A stretch of DNA of 10,863 nucleotides, taken from positions 1 to 10,863 of the forward strand of contig CANOGG010000016.1 in the NCBI GenBank assembly GCA_947565485.1. Direction: 5' to 3'. The DNA comes from an uncultured Mycoplasma sp. GTDB lineage: Bacteria; Bacillota_I; Bacilli_A; RF39; UBA660. Numbering within the stretch: position 1 is the first letter of the stretch; the number at the start of each line of letters is the position of its first letter. The position numbers and the translations under genes are program-made. The notes under the pieces are model-generated. The model worked only from the letters and a program-made list of their open reading frames with translations. It had not been told where the DNA came from and ran no database searches. Shown piece by piece: positions 6,134 to 10,863 of the stretch.

Positions 6134-8416
6134 ATGGCAAAGAAAAAGAAAACAAAAGCTAGTGAGAAAGAGAGCTTTGGATACAGTGTAGAACTTACGG
6201 GTTTGATATTAATTTTAATTGGACTGATTGGGTTTGGATTTGGTCCTGTGGGGTCATATATTAAGCAATTTGCAATGTTTTTAGTTGGAGGTTGGGCTTG
6301 GATATTTCTCTTAATATTTATATTGATTTTGGGACTATACATGCTTTTTAAAAGGAAATTGCCAAAATTTTTGAGTCAGAGACTGATTGGGTTATATGTC
6401 GTGATAATAGTCGTGTTGGTGGCTAGTCATTTTGGATTTATTAGAGAATGCAAAGGGCCATCAGATATTATTCAGACGACGATTGATAAATATATGGAAC
6501 GGAGAAGTTCGATTGGAAGTGCAACGGCGTTATTTACAAGTGGTGATACCTCAATTGAGATTGGTGGAGGAATTATTGGGGCTGTTGCTTCAGTGGGCCT
6601 TAGTTCGTTATTTGGTTTATCAGGGACAAAGATTGTATGTGTGATTTTGGCGTTGTTTGGTTTTATTTTGATATTTAATATTACGTTTGCAGATATATTT
6701 AGTCGGTTTAAAAATTTCCTTAAAGCACTTATGGTTAGCGATGAGGAAAAAGAAGAGAAAAGTCCAAAGAAGAAAAGAAGTAATGATGAAGAGTTGGTTC
6801 AAGAGCCTAAGCTTTATGACTATGAAGAACATCGAGATTTTGAGGCGCGGAGTGAAGAGAGAGATGATAAAATTGTCATTACAAGTATGGAAGAACTTAA
6901 GAATATGCGAGAGCAGCCGATTAAGGAAAGTTTAGAACAGCCAGTTAGTAAGCCATATGAAGTTAACTCAAGTTATACTCTCCCTCCTCTTTCGCTTTTA
7001 GATGATGTAAAAGAAGGAAAAAAAGTCAATTCTAATAATTTTATAAGAAGTAATAAAGAGAATTTAGAGAGAGTATTAAATGATTTTCAAATTAAGGGTC
7101 AAGTGGTTGAGATACATATTGGTCCAGCGGTAACACAGTATGAAGTTAAAGTGCCAAGTGGGACAAAAGTAAGTAGGATTAGTGGAATAAATAAAGAGAT
7201 TGCTTTAGCTTTAGCGGCGAAAGATGTAAGAATACAGGCGCCGATTCCAGGAAAAAGTACAATTGGTATTGAAATACCAAATCCATCAATTAGTATGGTT
7301 AAGTTTAAAGAAGTTTTAGCTTATGATAATAAAGAAGCTAGTGGCGGAAAGATATTAGTAGCATTAGGTAAAGATATTATGGGTAAGCCACAATTATCAG
7401 ATTTATCAAAGATGCCTCACCTCTTAATTGCTGGTTCAACAGGTTCAGGTAAGTCAGTTTGTACAAATACCATAATTTGTTCGATATTGATGCGTTATAA
7501 ACCTGATGAGGTTAAGTTAATGCTTGTAGACCCAAAGAAAGTTGAGTTATCTAATTATAATGGGATACCACACCTTATTTGTCCAGTAGTAAGTGACCCG
7601 AAAAAGGCAAGTGTTGCATTACAAAAGTTAGTTACTGAAATGGAAAATCGCTACGACTTGTTTAGTGAAAAGAATGTTAAAAATATCGCTGGTTATAATG
7701 AGCTTATTGATAAAGAGAATAAGAATAATGATGTGAAAGTGCCACGGATGCATTATATTGTGGCGATTATCGATGAGCTTGCTGATTTGATGTTAGTTGC
7801 CTCTAAAGAAGTTGAAGATTCGATTATGAGAATAACACAGATGGCAAGAGCGGCTGGTATTCATTTAATAGTAGCTACTCAAAGACCATCGACAGATGTA
7901 ATCACTGGTGTTGTAAAAGCGAATATTCCATCAAGAATAGCGTTTGCTGTAGCATCTAATATCGATTCAAGAACGATACTTGATTCAAGTGGAGCAGAAA
8001 AATTACTCGGTAAAGGTGATATGTTATATTTGCCGATGGGTGAGAATGTGCCGATAAGAATTCAGGGATGTTTCATTAATGATGATGAGATTAAAAGAAT
8101 TATTGACCATGTTTGTAAAGAACAGAGTGCGCATTATGATGAGGCGATGCAGAATTTGGATAACGCATCAGGTAAAGGAATTCATGGAACGCCAGATGAG
8201 AAGGAAGAGTTTGATGACCCGATGTATAATGAGATAGTCGAGTTTGCTATTCAAACAGGAAAGGTAAGTACTTCCCTACTCCAAAGAAGATTTAGACTAG
8301 GATATAATAGAGCGGCGAGAGTTGTCGATTTGTTGGAAGAGAGAGGAATTTGTGGACCAGCGAATGGGTCGAAGCCAAGAGAAGTTTTGGTAAAACTAGA
8401 AGATAAGGCAGAATAA
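6134..8416 (+). CDS. ftsK: DNA translocase FtsK/SpoIIIE
   Basis: Membrane-anchored ATP-driven motor that pumps chromosome ends through the division septum and helps resolve terminus dimers. 760 residues, normal for the family. Residues 18-190 hold four to five hydrophobic spans (about 21-38, 53-72, 84-99, 145-163, 166-188). Residues 200-300 are an acidic/basic linker, 300-420 the alpha domain (IHIGPAVTQYEVKVPSG), and 420-650 the RecA-like beta motor with Walker A GSTGSGKS (434-441), DPKKVELS, Walker B VAIIDE (543-548), QMARAAGIHLIVATQRPS and DSRTILDSSGAEKLLGKGDM. The end is the gamma winged helix, with LLQRRFRLGYNRAARVVDLLE (715-735) as DNA-orienting recognition helix. I chose ATG 6134 (MAKKKKTK, preceded by GGTGAG at 6124-6129) over ATG 6122, because the predicted transcript begins at 6122-6124. 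The 6122 start would add four residues. FtsK versus SpoIIIE cannot be separated by sequence alone. Confidence 0.96.
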   Translation: MAKKKKTKASEKESFGYSVELTGLILILIGLIGFGFGPVGSYIKQFAMFLVGGWAWIFLLIFILILGLYMLFKRKLPKFLSQRLIGLYVVIIVVLVASHFGFIRECKGPSDIIQTTIDKYMERRSSIGSATALFTSGDTSIEIGGGIIGAVASVGLSSLFGLSGTKIVCVILALFGFILIFNITFADIFSRFKNFLKALMVSDEEKEEKSPKKKRSNDEELVQEPKLYDYEEHRDFEARSEERDDKIVITSMEELKNMREQPIKESLEQPVSKPYEVNSSYTLPPLSLLDDVKEGKKVNSNNFIRSNKENLERVLNDFQIKGQVVEIHIGPAVTQYEVKVPSGTKVSRISGINKEIALALAAKDVRIQAPIPGKSTIGIEIPNPSISMVKFKEVLAYDNKEASGGKILVALGKDIMGKPQLSDLSKMPHLLIAGSTGSGKSVCTNTIICSILMRYKPDEVKLMLVDPKKVELSNYNGIPHLICPVVSDPKKASVALQKLVTEMENRYDLFSEKNVKNIAGYNELIDKENKNNDVKVPRMHYIVAIIDELADLMLVASKEVEDSIMRITQMARAAGIHLIVATQRPSTDVITGVVKANIPSRIAFAVASNIDSRTILDSSGAEKLLGKGDMLYLPMGENVPIRIQGCFINDDEIKRIIDHVCKEQSAHYDEAMQNLDNASGKGIHGTPDEKEEFDDPMYNEIVEFAIQTGKVSTSLLQRRFRLGYNRAARVVDLLEERGICGPANGSKPREVLVKLEDKAE

Positions 8417-8425
8417 AAGTATAGT

Positions 8426-8454
8426 TTGCAAATAGAATTATAATGTGTTAAAAT
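8426..8454 (+). promoter_or_regulatory. Promoter of the thioredoxin-fold gene
   Basis: TTGCAA (8426-8431), 17 bp, TAAAAT (8449-8454) preceded by TGT (extended -10). Start near 8461. It lies in the 63-bp gap after the ftsK stop, where no terminator hairpin is visible, so this gene may be transcribed both by itself and by read-through. Confidence 0.6.
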
Positions 8455-8479
8455 TAGTATATGGAAGGATTTGGTGATT

Positions 8480-9001
8480 ATGGCAAATACAAAATATAAA
8501 AATCAGTCGATACATAAATTAGTTATTAGTTTAATAATCGTATTAGTTATTGTTTTTATTGGTTTGTATTTTTATAAGTGGCACCAAGTAAAGACACAAG
8601 AAAAATATTTGACTAGTTATTTAGTAGCAACGGGCACCATTAATTATGAACTTAATGGGATAGATGGGCTTTCATCAGTTTTGTTAGAAGCACCAAGTCA
8701 TTATTTTGTGTATGTGGGCTATACAAAAGATGAAGATGTCTATAATTTAGAGAAGAAGTTAAAGCCTTTGATTGAAGAGTATAATTTAAGAGATAGCTTT
8801 TATTATATTAATGTGACAGAGATTAAAAGGAAGAAGAATTATAAAAAAGATTTGGCGAAAAAGTTAAATATTAGTGATAGTATGATTAAAGACATACCAG
8901 TTATTTTGTATTTTAAAGATGGAAAAGTTGTAGGAGATAGTGTATATAATGCTAAAGATTTTGAGAAATTATTAAAGGAACAGGATATTAAATCAATTTA
9001 A
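8480..9001 (+). CDS. Membrane-anchored thioredoxin-like protein without cysteines
   Basis: 173 residues with one N-terminal membrane anchor (about 13-32, LVISLIIVLVIVFIGLYFYK) preceded by basic residues, so the rest should face outside. The soluble part looks like a thioredoxin fold: strand HYFVYVGY (74-81), a helix (about 84-101), strand FYYINVT (107-113), then IPVILYFKDGKVV (139-151), which matches the cis-proline strand and beta turn of thioredoxins (P140). Where the redox CxxC should follow the first strand, the sequence is TKDEDVYNLEKK, and the whole protein contains no cysteine. It cannot be an oxidoreductase and may act as a binding or scaffold protein at the cell surface. The start is ATG 8480 rather than TTG 8471, because GGAAGGA (8463-8469) is well spaced only for the ATG. 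It ends at a terminator shared with the convergent gene. Confidence 0.8.
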   Translation: MANTKYKNQSIHKLVISLIIVLVIVFIGLYFYKWHQVKTQEKYLTSYLVATGTINYELNGIDGLSSVLLEAPSHYFVYVGYTKDEDVYNLEKKLKPLIEEYNLRDSFYYINVTEIKRKKNYKKDLAKKLNISDSMIKDIPVILYFKDGKVVGDSVYNAKDFEKLLKEQDIKSI

Positions 9002-9027
9002 AAAAATTACTTTAAGTAATTTTTTTG
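9000..9027. terminator. Bidirectional terminator, convergent genes
   Basis: AAAAAATTAC (9001-9010) pairs with GTAATTTTTT (9016-9025) around a TTTAA loop, a 10-bp AT-rich stem with A- and T-runs on each side. It overlaps the stop codons of both convergent genes and can end transcription from either side. Confidence 0.75.
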
Positions 9028-9749
9028 TTGCGAGAAAGTCCTTTTTCGGCGATGATTTCTGTTAAAATTTTAGTATCTTCAGGAGATATGTTTTCCTTGA
9101 TTAGTTTTTGGTTTAAAGTCCCCTTTTCATAATAGCGTAAATATTTTTCACAGTTTAATTGGAATTTTTGGATAAGATATAGCTTTTTGTAAAGAGTTAA
9201 AAGATATTTTTTGTTGTAAGGATTAAGATTAGTAAAAGTTTCTTGGTTATTTAAAATGGGTGTATTTTTTTCTTGGGCAACTTTTAGTTTCTTTTTATTT
9301 TCCTGGAGCTTTTCTTTTAAATAAGTGATTTTTGCTTTTACAGCTTGGTATTTAGTTTCAGCTTTTTTAGTTTGAAGATGGTGGTGAGCATAAAAAATAC
9401 TTAGATAGACCGTTACTAAAAGTGAGAGATAGACTCTTAAAAAAGGATATATTAGAGCACTAGCTTTGAGTCCTGAGATAAGGGCGATAGCGGCTTGGGG
9501 AGCTAACCATGTTATTATAAGAGCGATAAAAAATTTGTAATTAGTAATTTTGGTTTGGCGTTTTTGTTCTTTTGTGGTTAAATGGCGTTTAAGTTTATTC
9601 TCCTCTTTAATTAAAACTTGTTCGATGTTTTCAATATTATTTTCTAATTTTAAAATTTCATCAATGTTATGATGATATGGAACATTTTTTAAGCCTTTGT
9701 CAGTATGGATGAAGATTGCATCATCACGATAGAAGTATTCTTTGTTCAT
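9012..9749 (-). CDS. Hypothetical two-TM coiled-coil membrane protein
   Basis: 245 residues, not recognised. Residues 1-30 include YFYRDDAIFIHTDKG. Residues 30-65 are a charged helix with heptad-like spacing, followed by two hydrophobic spans (about 72-93 and 97-119) joined by a short turn around GLK, then a long Lys/Glu/Gln-rich helix (125-162) likely to be coiled coil. The C-terminal part (175-245) is also helical and basic. The hairpin topology would put both coiled-coil arms on the same side, probably the cytoplasm given the many lysines. AAAGGG lies 10 bases before the ATG at 9749, and a promoter is at 9796-9824. It is a single-gene unit ending in the bidirectional terminator. A structural or septum-related role could be imagined, but nothing in the sequence shows it. 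Confidence 0.75.
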   Translation of the reverse strand: MNKEYFYRDDAIFIHTDKGLKNVPYHHNIDEILKLENNIENIEQVLIKEENKLKRHLTTKEQKRQTKITNYKFFIALIITWLAPQAAIALISGLKASALIYPFLRVYLSLLVTVYLSIFYAHHHLQTKKAETKYQAVKAKITYLKEKLQENKKKLKVAQEKNTPILNNQETFTNLNPYNKKYLLTLYKKLYLIQKFQLNCEKYLRYYEKGTLNQKLIKENISPEDTKILTEIIAEKGLSRNKKIT

Positions 9750-9795
9750 TTTAACATGCCCTTTCTCTACTTAAATAAAACTAAGTTATTGGTTT

Positions 9796-9824
9796 ATCAT
9801 ATCACATAGTCTTAAAAATAACAA
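9796..9824 (-). promoter_or_regulatory. Promoter of the two-TM coiled-coil gene
   Basis: On the minus strand TTGTTA (9824-9819), 17 bp, TATGAT (9801-9796) preceded by TGA (extended -10). Start near 9789, leader about 40 bases. Confidence 0.7.
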
Positions 9825-9844
9825 TTAAAAAGATAGAAGAAATT

Positions 9845-9872
9845 AAAAAAAACGAGATATTTTTCGTCTTTT
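9845..9872 (-). terminator. Rho-independent terminator of the toxin/DUF4176 operon
   Basis: On the minus strand AAAAGACGA (9872-9864) pairs with TCGTTTTTT (9855-9847) around an 8-base loop. This is a 9-bp stem with one G-U, and the T-run continues to 9845. It lies about 45 bp after the DUF4176 stop and closes that transcript before the next promoter. Confidence 0.7.
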
Positions 9873-9917
9873 ACAAATTTAAGTTTTTTAGGAGGCTACA
9901 CTAAAGTTACTATTGAT

Positions 9918-10268
9918 TTAGAAAGTATTTAAGGATATTTTTAAGGCATTATCCTGCATTTCTTTTTGGAATTTTTGGGTATGAATATCATAATGGCCAA
10001 TATGGTAAATTCTTTCGATGTCTTCATGATTGAATGTTTTTAGGTTTAATTCCATAGTTAGACCCATTGGATGAATACAGGCTAAATAATCGTAGATACA
10101 ATCAGCATTCGCAATATTATAGCCAATAATCATATAATTGGCATTTTTAACTTGAACAACGGAACCGATAGGCATTGGTTTTTTGATGGCAAACTCCATT
10201 AAATTTGCGTTATGATTTTCTATTTCTACATCTTCAAAATTTTCGATAAATCTATTTTTTTCTTCCAT
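9918..10268 (-). CDS. DUF4176-family protein (type VII secretion-associated)
   Basis: 116 residues. The family pattern is clear: MPIGSVVQVKNANYMIIGY (32-50), DYLACIHPMG (60-69) and FNHEDIERIYHIGHYD (79-94). In DUF4176 these are the PIGSVV start, the IIGR/Y strand, the DYIG-YPEG element and the FNHEDI-V-F-GY end. DUF4176 proteins are small cytoplasmic proteins encoded in type VIIb (Esx/LXG) secretion loci of Bacillota, where members have been linked to LXG effector export. The N-terminal 30 residues are acidic and polar. The gene begins 15 bp after the stop of a putative toxin gene, with an AGGA ribosome binding site 6 bases before the ATG, and so is in the same operon. Its place directly after the toxin also leaves open an antitoxin (immunity) role, which I cannot decide from sequence. 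Confidence 0.85.
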   Translation of the reverse strand: MEEKNRFIENFEDVEIENHNANLMEFAIKKPMPIGSVVQVKNANYMIIGYNIANADCIYDYLACIHPMGLTMELNLKTFNHEDIERIYHIGHYDIHTQKFQKEMQDNALKISLNTF

Positions 10269-10283
10269 TATTATTCCTACTTT

Positions 10284-10863
10284 CTAATCAATTAGAGATA
10301 CTATTGTTTCTAAGACAATACTTCCATCTATATTTCTATAGGCATCAATGATAGTTGTTTTAGTGCCTGGTAATGTTAAAAATTCACTAGTCTCAGAATA
10401 TATGCCACTTACATTTTGAATTAGACTACCACATCCAGGGTCGATAGAAGCATGCATTTTAATTTTATTTTTGGAATAAGTGGTATCAATTCCATCGACT
10501 AATGTAAAACTGGTGAGGGCTTTATCAGTGTATGATTTGCCGATAAGTTCGTCTAAATTAAAAGTATTTAGGTCACTGCTAGGAGAAATAAGGACGGATA
10601 AGCTATTAACATATCTAGTAGCCGATATGGTTTCTCGGTTGGTATTTTTACTTAAGACTCCTATTAATTCATCGGGTAGGATATTATCAAAAGTTCTGGT
10701 ATTATATGAGTGTTCACGGGCATATTTGTTCATTAGTTCTTCTATTTCTTTTAATCTTTCAAAATTATCTTTTCTTAGAGCATCACAAACATCACCACCA
10801 CCGGCTCTGGTATATTGATAGATTGCTGTTTGTTCTTCGAGACTTAGAACATCTCTTAATTCC
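10284..10863 (-). CDS. Putative ADP-ribosyltransferase-fold toxin, C-terminal part (cut by right edge)
   Basis: The frame stays open to the window edge (first full codon 10862-10860), so the ATG at 10733 is internal; 192 residues are visible. The pattern fits the exoenzyme ADP-ribosyltransferase fold (C3/VIP2-like): LSLEEQTAIYQYTRAGGGDV then ALR (7-30), matching the family's L-x-x-E-x-x-A-x-x-x-Y-T and N-x-x-LR helices. GKSYTDKALTSFTL (108-121) is in the place of the G-x-x-x-x-x-x-G-F-x-STS strand, MHASIDPGCG (136-145) matches the P-G turn, and IYSETSEFLTLPGT (154-167) is the catalytic Glu loop. E160 aligns with the catalytic Glu, but the partner position two residues before is Thr158 instead of Glu/Gln, STS reads SFT, and no clear YRG arginine is seen. 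The gene precedes DUF4176 in one operon, suggesting an LXG-type type VII effector whose N-terminal export domain lies outside the window. Fold assignment is by eye only. Confidence 0.6.
   Translation of the reverse strand, partial: ELRDVLSLEEQTAIYQYTRAGGGDVCDALRKDNFERLKEIEELMNKYAREHSYNTRTFDNILPDELIGVLSKNTNRETISATRYVNSLSVLISPSSDLNTFNLDELIGKSYTDKALTSFTLVDGIDTTYSKNKIKMHASIDPGCGSLIQNVSGIYSETSEFLTLPGTKTTIIDAYRNIDGSIVLETIVSLID

Noticed and set aside
6122..8416. Non-standard genetic code with TGA as Trp
   Set aside because: Trp residues in FtsK, FtsY and the Clp-like protein are encoded by TGG, and no conserved frame needs TGA read-through.
9843..9944. Short plus-strand frame with AGGAGG at 9891-9896 and a peptide ending KVTIDLESI
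   Set aside because: No ATG, GTG or TTG start at a usable distance after the AGGAGG, and it overlaps the operon terminator and the end of DUF4176.
10284..10733. Reading the toxin gene as a complete 149-residue protein from the ATG at 10733
   Set aside because: The frame remains open for 43 further codons to the window edge, and those residues match the first helices of the domain, so the ATG is internal.
10480..10818. 112-codon plus-strand frame opposite the toxin gene
   Set aside because: Antisense shadow; the minus frame has coherent domain patterns and continues to the edge in step with DUF4176.
1..10863. CRISPR array, tRNA, rRNA, insertion sequence or riboswitch
   Set aside because: I saw no regularly spaced identical repeats, no cloverleaf or GTTCRA-type signature, no transposase, and no long leader that could hold a riboswitch.

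Overview
The window is low-GC bacterial DNA, most likely from a Bacillota relative. The evidence is: TGG encodes Trp and TGA is used only as a stop (so not a Mycoplasma-type code); ribosome binding sites are strong AGGAGG-type; promoters are sigma-A-like and AT-rich; an ftsY-ylxM pair, an FtsK/SpoIIIE motor and a DUF4176 protein of the kind found at type VII secretion loci are all present. I cannot name a genus. An uncultured gut Bacilli/Mollicutes-affiliated lineage would fit, but that is inference.

Layout, left to right. (1) 1-341: the 3' part of a plus-strand gene whose product carries two XRE-type helix-turn-helix domains; it runs off the left edge. (2) 342-568: non-coding, with a strong inverted repeat and the pyk terminator. 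(3) Pyruvate kinase (minus) and a Clp-like AAA+ ATPase (plus) diverge from a shared intergenic region. The ATPase has an N domain plus the first AAA+ module only. (4) A minus-strand group 6013-3600 encodes a probable HExxH zinc metallopeptidase, the SRP receptor FtsY and YlxM. FtsY and YlxM overlap by one base (TAATG), and the group ends at a bidirectional terminator facing the Clp-like gene. (5) The DNA translocase FtsK/SpoIIIE (plus) diverges from the metallopeptidase; the 108-bp spacer holds two face-to-face promoters and a 22-bp near-perfect direct repeat spaced 42 bp. (6) Next comes a membrane-anchored thioredoxin-fold protein with no cysteine at all, convergent with (7) a two-TM coiled-coil protein of unknown function. 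(8) The right edge (minus) holds the C-terminal part of a protein whose sequence fits an ADP-ribosyltransferase toxin domain. A DUF4176 protein follows 15 bp downstream, and then a terminator. This looks like the distal end of a type VII secretion effector operon.

The left and centre are core housekeeping functions (glycolysis, SRP targeting, chromosome segregation). The accessory interest is concentrated at the right edge (toxin/DUF4176) and in three odd proteins: the short Clp with a changed pore loop, the HExxH protein beside ftsY, and the cysteine-free thioredoxin fold. Six recognisable promoters in the window all have a TGn extended -10 element.
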